A stretch of 12,926 nucleotides of DNA from CAYWNA01 sp964459305. GTDB taxonomy: Bacteria; Planctomycetota; Planctomycetia; Pirellulales; Pirellulaceae. The notes under the pieces were generated by a model. That model did no database searches, was not told the DNA's origin, and saw only the letters and a program-made list of their open reading frames with translations. Location: NCBI GenBank assembly GCA_964459305.1, contig CAYWNA010000330.1:1-12926 (forward strand), read 5' to 3'. The position numbers and the translations under genes were made by a program. Shown here one piece after another: positions 1 to 7,838 of the stretch; the stretch's first letter is position 1, and every line of letters begins with the position of its first letter.

Positions 1-2
1 AG

Positions 3-803
3 CCCTGGGCCAGCGTGACCGGCCGTCTGGTGGACGGCGACGGCAAGCCGATTGCTGGCGTCGAACTGCAGGACACCCACCTGCCAACCAGACTATGGGG
101 GAAAGGGCCCAACGGAGAGTACAGCAGGATCGATAAATCATACGTGACCGATACGGACGGACGGTTCTGCATCGAACGCCTGGCCCCAGGAGTAGAGTAC
201 AGGCCACGGGTATTCGACAAACAGACGGGGAAATACCTCAGCATGGGGACGTTTGAGGTGGTTCTTGAACCTGGCGAAGCGAAAGACCTGGGCGAAGTAA
301 AACTCGTCCCGACGGCACTTGCTGCATTCAAGGCTTCGACACGGCGCGTGACGTTGGAGCTGGACACTCCGAACCTGGATCCGCCGGTAGTCCAATATGC
401 GATACTCGACAAGGATCCCGTGCCCGGCTTCAAAGCCAGAGGCCCGCGACAGCGAACATTCTACCAACGACAACTTGAGCTGCGCGCGGGCGATCTGCGC
501 CTGAAACAAGCGATGCTGCGATACGTGACGGCCAATTGGAATCTAGGCTTCAGGGCCGTCACTGGGGCTGATCTGCACCTGCTGGTATCATCCCAATTTC
601 GCAGCCACAGCATAGGGCCCAATCCTCCCGACGGAAAGATATGGGTTGTAACCAAGACCGTGCAAATTGACGGTAAACCCACTTGCTGGTGCATACCGGT
701 TGAAGTGAAGAAAGGCAAGGAGGTCGCGGTCACCCTCAGCGAAAGCAACACGTTTGATCTGGAGGGAACCTTCCAGAGTGCGATGGAAGAGGGCGCGGAG
801 TAA
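3..803 (+). CDS. Carboxypeptidase-regulatory-like domain protein, 5'-truncated
   Basis: The reading frame is open from base 3, before the first GTG at 15, and ends at TAA 801-803, so this is the 3' part of a longer gene whose start lies outside the window. The first ~95 visible residues begin TGRLVDGDGKPIAGVELQ and continue with a TDTDGRF segment and an LAPGVEYR turn. This is the usual pattern of a carboxypeptidase-regulatory-like (transthyretin-like) beta-sandwich, common in planctomycete exported proteins as an accessory domain. The remaining ~165 residues, including a short Cys-Trp-Cys stretch near the end, do not match a family I know. The function and the N-terminal domains cannot be seen. 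A 5-bp hairpin (805-809 with 817-821) follows the stop but has no T tract. I am confident that it is coding and moderately confident of the fold. Confidence 0.8.
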   Translation, partial: PWASVTGRLVDGDGKPIAGVELQDTHLPTRLWGKGPNGEYSRIDKSYVTDTDGRFCIERLAPGVEYRPRVFDKQTGKYLSMGTFEVVLEPGEAKDLGEVKLVPTALAAFKASTRRVTLELDTPNLDPPVVQYAILDKDPVPGFKARGPRQRTFYQRQLELRAGDLRLKQAMLRYVTANWNLGFRAVTGADLHLLVSSQFRSHSIGPNPPDGKIWVVTKTVQIDGKPTCWCIPVEVKKGKEVAVTLSESNTFDLEGTFQSAMEEGAE

Positions 804-1147
804 CGTGCGGCTTGGGCGCACAGGCTCTGAACGTGTACTACGCGATTCGCCGCAACAGTGACGCAAAGCGGGTTGGAAGCGATAACGCCACCTACCCAAG
901 CCACCGCTAACTCGGACCTTAGCATCAACGCGGCCGCTATTCGCGGACGATGTACCGCTGGCGCACCAATTGCTCAGATACGCGTCGGTCGGACACCCCG
1001 AGTTTTGGTGCACTGGCGGCCTGGCGCGCGTCGCCCGGCTCTGTGCCGCAGCGTCTGTGAGAGACTCGGCCGTTTTGTTAGCATCTCTTGGTAGTATCGA
1101 CCCGCGGGCGCGCAAGTCCTGTGTTTGGCAACTGAGGAGAAATCGCA
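804..1147. other. Intergenic region without a convincing gene
   Basis: This 344-base gap separates the truncated gene from the gene starting at 1148. Short frames cross it (for example 858-1094 on the plus strand), but their composition is Arg/Pro/Ala-rich, they lack a ribosome binding site and they look like chance ORFs in GC-rich DNA. The only structure seen is a 5-bp hairpin, GTGCG/CGCAC at 805-821, just after the upstream stop, and the ribosome binding site of the next gene at the far end. It should hold the promoter of the 1148 gene, but no good -35/-10 pair was found. Confidence 0.6.
1134..1140 (+). promoter_or_regulatory. Shine-Dalgarno site of the 1148 gene
   Basis: GAGGAGA lies seven bases before ATG 1148 and supports that start. 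The start also gives an immediate signal peptide. Confidence 0.75.
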
Positions 1148-3688
1148 ATGAAACGCTCCCTGGCGCTGTTGGGTGTCGCAATCCTGTCTTCTTCCTTGCA
1201 AGACGCAGTGGCTGAAGGTGAGAATCTGTTGATCAATGGCGGCTTCGACGCCGAACAGGTGGACTTCCCGGAATTTTGGAGCCCGTCTTCTGCTAAGAAT
1301 GTGATTTACAGCCGCGTCGGAGGCCCCGAGGGGAAGAAGCCTTTCATCGTCCTGAAGAACGACGGCGCCACGCACGGCACTGTGAGTTTGCGTCAGCAGG
1401 GCATGACCCTGGTGGCAGGCGAAACTTACAAGCTGAGCGCCTACATCAAGACAAAAGGCTTCAAGAGTCGCTACGCCGGCCTGGTCATCCATAACAGCGG
1501 CTGGACTTCCGCGGTAGGCGTCACGAACCTCCCGCTCGATTCCGACTGGACATTCCACGAGAAGACTTTCACGCTGATCCCTTCCAAGAACAAGGAATAC
1601 GGTCTGGCCATGTTCGCCTGCGATCCGACCGGCGAAATCCATTTTGCCGAGGTTCGCTTGGAGGCCGTCAGCAAAGGGGCTCGTGAAGGCTCCACCTCGC
1701 AGATGTCCATTGTTGCCGCCCCAAGACTGGTTCCCTTGCAACCCCTGCTCAACAAGATTCCCCGTGCCAATCCGGCGATGACTTTCAAGCTCTACGGCCT
1801 CCTTCCGGAAAAGCGCGAAGCCTATGAATGCCTCGCCTCTGCCGGTGGAAATCTCATCCCCGAGCAGGTTGCCCCACTCGCTGAAGATGGAAAAATCCTC
1901 ATCAGCCTCGCCGGGCTTCCTTGCGGTGGTCACTCGCTGAAAGCCGTCATCCGTCACCGCAAGACGCAGGAAACGATTCTCGAAGCTGCCTACCCAATCA
2001 CCATTGTCGATATCCCCACCATCGACCGCAGCAACATCCGACAACTCAGCAACCTTGTGGCAGAACTGCTCAACCAGCCGGTCGGAAACAGCGCGGCGCC
2101 CCAGTCATTCAACTTCGTCAATCCGCGCGATGGCTGGGTATTCGTGGCCCTCACCACTGACGCGCCGGCACCAGACCTTGCCGTCAAGATCGACGATGGC
2201 GATACGGTGATCACCGCCGCCACCGCCCGCCTGGAAGCATTTCGCGAGCTCCCCATGGGCGCACATCGCATTACCGTCAGCGGCAACAACGACGGCGCGA
2301 GCTTGCTCGTGCGATCGATCCCTGAGATCTTTGACTATCCCCCTTGCGCGAGCTCCCATGTGCCAGAAAACGGCAGCTACGGCTGGGACTTCATGAAGAG
2401 GCACATCCTCTATGCCGTGACCACACTAAACGGCGGCGTTCTTCCGGGCGATGCTCTCCCTGAATCCAAGGCCCTGGGCCTTAAATGGCTGGCCAACTTC
2501 AACGTCGATTCACTGGGCGATCCAGCCGAGGTGAGGGACCGCATGGAGAAACACGCCGGCATGACTCAGCCGCAGTACGACGGCTTCACCAGTGACGAAC
2601 TCTTCTTCGGTCGCGTCACGATCGGCAACTACAGCGACGCCCTCCGGCTACTTCGCAACCCGGAGGACCGTTTGGTCTACACCTGGATCGTGGGCAAGCC
2701 CAGCATTTCCTCCCTCCACACCGACTTCATGTCCACCTGCCTGAACGCCTCCAAGGGCCGCGGCCGCTTGCTGTTCGAGGCATACTGCCATCCCCAGGAC
2801 AACGAAGAAGCGGCCGCCGCCTATCTCGACAACATGATCGGTGAGACCATGCGCCGCTTCAGCGCCTTTTTCCCCAACGCTGCCGCCGGAACGGGCATCA
2901 TCTTCGGCAATTTCAATCAGATTCCCATCATCTCCCTGGAACACAACCCGGCAGTTGACTTCAAGTATTTCCTCGACATGCAGGTCAACCTGATCGCCAA
3001 CAGCCCAGACTTCAAAGACCTGGCCACGACCGGCTATTGGGGAACCTACTACGGCGACGAAGAACTGGTGCGGTGGTCCTTCAAACTCATGCGCCACTAT
3101 GCGGTCGAAGGCAACAAGGAGATGCTGTCCGACCGTTATGGGTTCAAGTACAACCCCGGCTTCTTGGCGAACGGTGACTTCGCCGACGGCCTGAATGGCT
3201 GGACTGCGGCGCTGGCCGCCGAAGGCTCCCTGCGCGCACACACAATCGCCGCCTATGGTAAGAACAGCCAAGGCCGCTGGGGTGGCGGCAGCGCCGGTGA
3301 CACGGTGTGCGTCATGACCCGCAGTGCCGACAAACCGAATCGCATCAGCCAGACCGCAAATGGTTTGGAAGTGGGGCGGGTCTACTGCCTGCAGTTCGTC
3401 ACCGCCGACCTCAAGGACGTCACCGGCAAGAAGTACAACCCACGCAGATACGGCATCCGTGCGGAGTTGCAGGGTGCCGAGATACTCGGTGACAAGGGCT
3501 TCGTTCACATCGATCGCCGCAACAGCGGCCGCTACAAACACAACAACAACGTCGCCAAGATCAACCTCAATCGCATCATTTTCCGTGCCAAGTCGCCCAC
3601 TCAAGTCATCGCCTTCAACGACGAAAAGGCCGTCCCTGGCGAAGAACTCATCATCAACTTCATCCAGCTCAAACCCTATCTGGAGTGA
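1148..3688 (+). CDS. Secreted glycosidase-like protein with two carbohydrate-binding-like modules
   Basis: This is an 846-residue exported protein. Residues 1-22 form a signal peptide (MKRS, a hydrophobic core, then AVA before the predicted cut). Residues ~25-175 start with NLLINGGFD and have an AGETYKLSAYIKTKG strand, the usual look of a CBM4/9-type galactose-binding jelly roll. Residues ~190-395 look like beta-rich Ig/jelly-roll linkers. Residues ~400-665 are mixed alpha/beta and include GFTSDELFFG (479-488) and YGDEELVRW (635-643), each with acidic pairs that could be active-site residues of a TIM-barrel-like fold. Residues ~668-846 repeat the start motif (FLANGDFADGLNGW) and form a second binding module. 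The family of the central region is not recognised, and carbohydrate hydrolysis is inferred from the architecture and from the convergent GH42-like neighbour. The stop is TGA 3686-3688. Coding confidence is very high; functional confidence is moderate. Confidence 0.93.
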   Translation: MKRSLALLGVAILSSSLQDAVAEGENLLINGGFDAEQVDFPEFWSPSSAKNVIYSRVGGPEGKKPFIVLKNDGATHGTVSLRQQGMTLVAGETYKLSAYIKTKGFKSRYAGLVIHNSGWTSAVGVTNLPLDSDWTFHEKTFTLIPSKNKEYGLAMFACDPTGEIHFAEVRLEAVSKGAREGSTSQMSIVAAPRLVPLQPLLNKIPRANPAMTFKLYGLLPEKREAYECLASAGGNLIPEQVAPLAEDGKILISLAGLPCGGHSLKAVIRHRKTQETILEAAYPITIVDIPTIDRSNIRQLSNLVAELLNQPVGNSAAPQSFNFVNPRDGWVFVALTTDAPAPDLAVKIDDGDTVITAATARLEAFRELPMGAHRITVSGNNDGASLLVRSIPEIFDYPPCASSHVPENGSYGWDFMKRHILYAVTTLNGGVLPGDALPESKALGLKWLANFNVDSLGDPAEVRDRMEKHAGMTQPQYDGFTSDELFFGRVTIGNYSDALRLLRNPEDRLVYTWIVGKPSISSLHTDFMSTCLNASKGRGRLLFEAYCHPQDNEEAAAAYLDNMIGETMRRFSAFFPNAAAGTGIIFGNFNQIPIISLEHNPAVDFKYFLDMQVNLIANSPDFKDLATTGYWGTYYGDEELVRWSFKLMRHYAVEGNKEMLSDRYGFKYNPGFLANGDFADGLNGWTAALAAEGSLRAHTIAAYGKNSQGRWGGGSAGDTVCVMTRSADKPNRISQTANGLEVGRVYCLQFVTADLKDVTGKKYNPRRYGIRAELQGAEILGDKGFVHIDRRNSGRYKHNNNVAKINLNRIIFRAKSPTQVIAFNDEKAVPGEELIINFIQLKPYLE

Positions 3689-3804
3689 CCTTGCATCTAT
3701 CTTGCCAAGTGCTTTGGAACATCTTAGTCTTCCGGTTGAATTCATGAGCGGCACGGCGCTAGTGTCAGTGTCGTTTCGGACCGCTGACGACTGCCATCTC
3801 TTCT

Positions 3805-6800
3805 TCAGTTGAGCGTGACGTCGGCTTCCTGTGCCATCCCCGTGGCGCGTTCGAGCACGGTGATATGCCATTTCCCATGCGGCGCGTTGACAGCGGCCGG
3901 AAAGCGGTGGTCCAACTGCCCGCGTCGGAAGACGGTATGTCGCGAGTGATCGCAGCGTTGACCGTCCGGACGCGTGATCGTGATCGTTGCTGGGATCAGT
4001 CCTTCCACGGGTCTGCCCGCGGCGTCGGACAGCGTGGCCGCGATGTGGATCTCGCATCCGGTTTGATCTCCCCACTGCGTATCGTCGGCCTGCGCCGTGA
4101 CGCGGAGTGAGGCAACGGGTTGATCCAGGAGCATGAGCAACCGTCCGCCGGTGGCCGGCACATCGAGGATGAGCCTTGCCTTGCCATCGTGCACACCGAA
4201 CGCGACCTTCTCATGACGGATTAGGTCATAGGCAACGGCGCCCAGGGTCGGGGCGAATACCACGTGGGCGCTCTGGGGCACGCCTTTTTCGCGGACTTTT
4301 CCGAAGTGTCCGTACATAGGGCCTAGTGTTCTCAGGTTGTTCACGACGGCGATGTAGTTGGCGCCCTCGGCCTCCAGTACGTTCAGCCACGTGTTCATGG
4401 TTAGCGAGCGGGCCTCTGGATCGACGTTATTTTCGACCAGATCGACGAACGCGGGCTCGACTCCGTCGGGTCCCTCGTCCTCTGTCGCCCAGCGCGACAT
4501 GGCTTCCACATAGCGAGGACTATCGACCGCAACTCCCTCGTTTTGAAGTGCCTTTTCCTTTTCCGCTAGGGCCTCGCGGAACTGGTCCAACGACTGGGTC
4601 GGCTTCAGGCGAACCGCACCCGGGATCGTGACCAGTGTTTCAGGGTCGACCACCACAGTACCGCCTCGCTTCGAGAATTCGCAGATGCAGCGGTACGCGG
4701 GCCGGGTGAGGCAAACCGCGCGTGAGACAATCAGCATCCGGTAACCGGCCAGAGGATCGGCGTCCGTTTCGAAGTCACTGTCGTAAAGCACGTCGAACGG
4801 GGCACCGCCGTAAACCGCGCAGTTCTCCAGCCACGTGTTGCGAGGCCAGCGGACCTCGCGGAAGATCTGACTGGCGAAGGACCGAAGCATGGCGATACGG
4901 CGCGGGCGATTTTTCCATTGCGGAATCAGGCCGCCCAGCGGGCCGATTTCCTCGGTGTGGAAGCGGGCGAAGGTGTTGATCAGCTCCGGTGTCCACGGCA
5001 TGAGCTTCCGCGCGACATCCGGTTCCGCCTTCAGTTTCGTCTTTGCATCGTCCCATGTCGGTGTAGGCGTGCCGAAGAAGTCGTCGATTTGCTGCTTCGT
5101 CATGCAGCGGCTATAGACGTTCTCGAAGTCGGCGCTCGGCACCACGACGAAGTTCCAGTAGGTAAACAGACGAATCGGCTGCATGGCGCACAGCCACGCG
5201 GTCTGGTGATAGAGATCGGCCGTGGGAATCGAGTTGTACGGTGCCGCGCCGCCAGCCTTGAACAGGAACTGGGGCATGCCCGTGGGACGCAGCCCCGTGC
5301 CTCGACAAGCGGCATTCAGCCGTTCCTGCACGGTGACGGCCGCCATGGGGTCTTCATAATAGAACCATTCCTGGGCAATGTCGACTCGATCGAAGGCGCG
5401 GACGGCCGCGCGGCGGAGGATTGGCTCCTGGATCGCGAGGATGTCGGGCCGCACTTTGTGAATCGCGTCGGAAATCCGTTGGTTTAGGTACGATTCCGTC
5501 GGCCCGTCGGGGCCGTGAAACCATCGGTGGTACGCATAGATCGGCATGCCCAGGTCGATTACGCGATCGGCCGGCAGTTCGATTTTGGCGACGCTCGGTT
5601 TCAGTCGGCCGAAGGGCGTTTGAAACGCCGCCTCGCCCCATCGTTCCGGAGGGTAACGCCATGGCGTCAGGTCCAGGCCGAAGCGTTCTTTAACCCATGC
5701 GATGCGTTCGGGCGAGTAGTCGTGCTGCCACAGCCATTGCATTTCGCTGTTCAGAATGACGGCTCGCATGGCTGGGATCGAAGCATATCGGCTGGCGAAC
5801 CGATCGGCCTCGCGGTCGATCTGAGCGCGAATGTAGGGATGCGTGAGCTTGGGACGAAACGGCTTGTCGTCCATGCCCAGCATCCAATCTTCGCCGTCAA
5901 TCGCGCGTGGATAGCACAAGTAGTGCAGGTGGGGCGCATAATGCAGACCGTTGCGCATCGCCTCCATGAGATCGCCTCCCCCGAAGGTGATCCCGTATTT
6001 TCGTTCTGTACTACCTCCCCACGCCAGAGCCTGCAAGTTGCCGATCGGTTCCGCGGCCGGAGTAATTTCCACCTCGGCTTCAGAGCGGGCGACGGTTTGC
6101 CTGTTTTGGAAGAGAGTCACGTGGAGCGGGTAGCATCCCGTCTCGAGGTCCGGGACGAAACGGAAGTCTACCGGTGTCGTGCCGCCGGGCGGTAGGGGCG
6201 GCAGTGACCGAGTGAGTCGGATATGGTCGGCCAAATGGAACTGTGCGGTCAGTCCCTCGGCGGGCTGTGCGCCGTTGTTGATGACCGCACACGTCCACGG
6301 CTGGGGCGTCGCCGTCCGGGCGATCGTGCGGATATACCCGCTGAGCTGAAGCACGACGCCTGCAGCCGGTTCCATGAAGGGCGTCTGTGGGTTGGCCAAG
6401 AACGCGACCTCCGCGTCCGAAAGTGGGCGGTTGTAGAAGAGAGCCTCGTCGATCACGGCGCGAGCCGCCGCGTTGGGGCCAGAAGAGCCCAAGCGAATGG
6501 TGCGGAGTTCGGTGGGGATCTGCAATCCATCCAACGTCACGACGGCCTCGCCGTCCAGGTACGCCGTCGCAGCCTCACCGGTCCACGTCACAGCGTAATG
6601 GTGCCAGGTGTCCGGCTGGACCGTAGCGGCTGCGCTCGCCATTTGCGAATTCTCGCGTTGGCCGTTCAGACACAGCCTATGTTCGGGGCGAAACAGAAGC
6701 TGCAGGAAAGGCTGCCAGCGGTTGCGGTCGCCCAGCTCGAACAGCGTCCGCCACGACTGCGGCTTTCCTTTCTTCATCGCCCAAAAAGCGACGCTGCCGC

Positions 6801-7686
6801 GACGCCCTCGCAGCCAATGCCGCAGCACGCTCACATCCAGCACGTCCGACGCTCGGTAGCCGTGACCCGGCAACCAGCTTGTCGCTCCCTGCGTGCCCGC
6901 GTAGGAATAGCCACCGTGCATCTCGATGACCGCGCCTGCCACGAAGAAACTTTGCCTAGGATGAGTGCTCACGAAGCGCATCTTGACCGGCTTGGGTTCC
7001 TGCTTCGCCGTGTCCCTAGTGAACCGGCCGCGTTCGAACGGCAGTTCGACCCTCGTCCACGCGGTCCCGACCGGGCGATCGACCGCCGCAAGGATCTCGT
7101 CGCCGCTGATGACCTCGATCCGGATGTGCCCTTCGGCATTGTCAGATCGCGCGTAGCACGAGATTGTGTAACTGCCAGGGATCAAATCAACAGGTTCACA
7201 AAGCTCGGCGCCCGCGCCCTCCTGGCCGCACGTTATCTGAAGCACTCGGCTGTTTTCGGCCAGACGCAACGCGAAAGGTGTCGACTCGCCGCCGGCCCCG
7301 TCGGACAAGACGATTTTAGCCTCGCCGACCTCGACGTAGGGCAATACCGATCCGTCCGGCACTCGCATTTCTGCCGCCGCTGGAGGCAGGTAGTTTCGCC
7401 CTGAATGTTTTTGGCCCGTTTCATATCCTGGCTCGACAAAGATACCGCGACCGAAACGCCCCGGCTCGAAACGAGGCTCGTTCGAAACCACATGCCGCAG
7501 ATCTTTGGTAAACGCCTGTCCTGCCCGCATGAAACGGGCTGCACATTCGACGCCCGCAGGAGTCGAGATCACGAGCGAGTCGTCACACGCCAAATACCCG
7601 ACCAAGCCGTCCGTGAGCGAATCCTCCGCGCGGGAGACTGAGACGAGAGAGATCATCAGAACGGGGAGCACCGGGTAGCGTGTCAC
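3805..7686 (-). CDS. Secreted LamG and GH42/beta-galactosidase-like protein
   Basis: This is a 1293-residue protein if started at GTG 7684-7686, which has AAAGGAG eight bases upstream and begins directly with a signal peptide (VTRYPVLPVL, cut near VSRA, residues 1-20). An upstream ATG at 7722 would add 12 polar residues and lacks such a site. Residues ~25-90 carry LamG first-strand signatures (DGLVGYLACDD, GRFGRGIFVEPG). A jelly-roll-like insert follows (~92-270), then the LamG core (~295-432: GSVAFWAMKKGK, DTWHHYAVTW, AYLDGEAV, IDEALFYNRPLSDAEV). Residues ~450-545 resemble an Ig/CARDB-type linker. Residues ~550-920 resemble a GH42-like barrel, with ILNSEMQWLW (acid/base candidate Glu648) followed by WVKERFGLDLTPW. 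Residues ~928-1013 resemble the GH42 trimerisation-type alpha/beta domain, and the C terminus is beta-rich. The likely role is extracytoplasmic glycan cleavage; the substrate is unknown. Confidence 0.93.
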   Translation of the reverse strand: MTRYPVLPVLMISLVSVSRAEDSLTDGLVGYLACDDSLVISTPAGVECAARFMRAGQAFTKDLRHVVSNEPRFEPGRFGRGIFVEPGYETGQKHSGRNYLPPAAAEMRVPDGSVLPYVEVGEAKIVLSDGAGGESTPFALRLAENSRVLQITCGQEGAGAELCEPVDLIPGSYTISCYARSDNAEGHIRIEVISGDEILAAVDRPVGTAWTRVELPFERGRFTRDTAKQEPKPVKMRFVSTHPRQSFFVAGAVIEMHGGYSYAGTQGATSWLPGHGYRASDVLDVSVLRHWLRGRRGSVAFWAMKKGKPQSWRTLFELGDRNRWQPFLQLLFRPEHRLCLNGQRENSQMASAAATVQPDTWHHYAVTWTGEAATAYLDGEAVVTLDGLQIPTELRTIRLGSSGPNAAARAVIDEALFYNRPLSDAEVAFLANPQTPFMEPAAGVVLQLSGYIRTIARTATPQPWTCAVINNGAQPAEGLTAQFHLADHIRLTRSLPPLPPGGTTPVDFRFVPDLETGCYPLHVTLFQNRQTVARSEAEVEITPAAEPIGNLQALAWGGSTERKYGITFGGGDLMEAMRNGLHYAPHLHYLCYPRAIDGEDWMLGMDDKPFRPKLTHPYIRAQIDREADRFASRYASIPAMRAVILNSEMQWLWQHDYSPERIAWVKERFGLDLTPWRYPPERWGEAAFQTPFGRLKPSVAKIELPADRVIDLGMPIYAYHRWFHGPDGPTESYLNQRISDAIHKVRPDILAIQEPILRRAAVRAFDRVDIAQEWFYYEDPMAAVTVQERLNAACRGTGLRPTGMPQFLFKAGGAAPYNSIPTADLYHQTAWLCAMQPIRLFTYWNFVVVPSADFENVYSRCMTKQQIDDFFGTPTPTWDDAKTKLKAEPDVARKLMPWTPELINTFARFHTEEIGPLGGLIPQWKNRPRRIAMLRSFASQIFREVRWPRNTWLENCAVYGGAPFDVLYDSDFETDADPLAGYRMLIVSRAVCLTRPAYRCICEFSKRGGTVVVDPETLVTIPGAVRLKPTQSLDQFREALAEKEKALQNEGVAVDSPRYVEAMSRWATEDEGPDGVEPAFVDLVENNVDPEARSLTMNTWLNVLEAEGANYIAVVNNLRTLGPMYGHFGKVREKGVPQSAHVVFAPTLGAVAYDLIRHEKVAFGVHDGKARLILDVPATGGRLLMLLDQPVASLRVTAQADDTQWGDQTGCEIHIAATLSDAAGRPVEGLIPATITITRPDGQRCDHSRHTVFRRGQLDHRFPAAVNAPHGKWHITVLERATGMAQEADVTLN

Positions 7687-7693
7687 AGATCGT

Positions 7694-7700
7694 CTCCTTT
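7694..7700 (-). promoter_or_regulatory. Shine-Dalgarno site deciding the GTG start at 7686
   Basis: Read on the minus strand, AAAGGAG is followed seven bases later by GTG 7686-7684. It fixes the start of the LamG/GH42-like gene inside the longer frame that opens at 7722. Confidence 0.7.
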
Positions 7701-7725
7701 CGTGCGTGAAGCAGTCTCGCACGAA
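7699..7725 (-). promoter_or_regulatory. Leader hairpin abutting a ribosome binding site
   Basis: On the minus strand TTCGTGCG (7725-7718) and CGCACGAA (7706-7699) form a perfect 8-bp stem around an 11-base loop. The 3' arm ends at the first As of the Shine-Dalgarno sequence of the GTG-started gene. A structure here could affect ribosome access. Regulation is inferred only from position. Confidence 0.4.
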
Positions 7726-7736
7726 GCGGCCGCTTC
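7723..7736. repeat. 14-bp perfect palindrome
   Basis: GAAGCGGCCGCTTC is fully self-complementary with no spacer. It lies between the EF-hand gene and the LamG/GH42-like gene, about 40 bp before the latter's start, and shares bases with the leader hairpin arm. It could be a binding site for a dimeric regulator, or chance in GC-rich DNA. Confidence 0.4.
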
Positions 7737-7756
7737 TTCCAGAACGGAGGTTGGTG

Positions 7757-7838
7757 GAAGCGATTCCGAGGCGGGCAAACAGGCATGACGGACTGCCAAT
7801 CCTGCGGTCATTTCGGCTTGCCGCCTCGGAATCGCTTC
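7757..7838. repeat. 18-bp perfect inverted repeat spanning the 3' end of the EF-hand gene
   Basis: GAAGCGATTCCGAGGCGG at 7757-7774 is the exact reverse complement of 7821-7838. Three more pairs (CAA 7776-7778 with TTG 7818-7820) extend it across a one-base bulge. One arm encodes the final LKRFRGG region of the EF-hand protein, and the other is in the intergenic region after its stop (TGA, 7810-7808). In the minus-strand transcript this would be a ~21-bp stem with a loop of about 40 bases containing the stop codon. No U tract follows, so it is not a standard intrinsic terminator. It may instead act in 3'-end protection or Rho-type termination, or be a small inverted duplication. Confidence 0.7.

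Noticed and set aside
858..1094. Small plus-strand gene of 78 codons
   Set aside because: There is no ribosome binding site, its composition is Arg/Ala/Pro-rich and typical of chance GC-rich frames, and it has no recognisable motif.
974..2044. Minus-strand open frame of 356 codons
   Set aside because: It is antisense to the well-supported 1148-3688 gene, with no ribosome binding site and no recognisable domain.
3689..3804. Bidirectional terminator between the convergent genes
   Set aside because: Only a 4-bp CCAA/TTGG stem near 3699-3711 is present, without a T tract on either strand. This is too weak to call.
2648..4075. Minus-strand open frame of 475 codons
   Set aside because: It runs antisense through the 3' third of the 1148 gene, across the intergenic region and into the 3' end of the 3805-7686 gene. 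Its protein is a low-quality Val/Gly/Arg mix with no signal peptide or domain, as expected from codon bias on the opposite strand.
6223..7404. Plus-strand open frame of 393 codons
   Set aside because: It lies wholly antisense to the LamG-containing part of the 3805-7686 gene and is Arg-rich without domain motifs.
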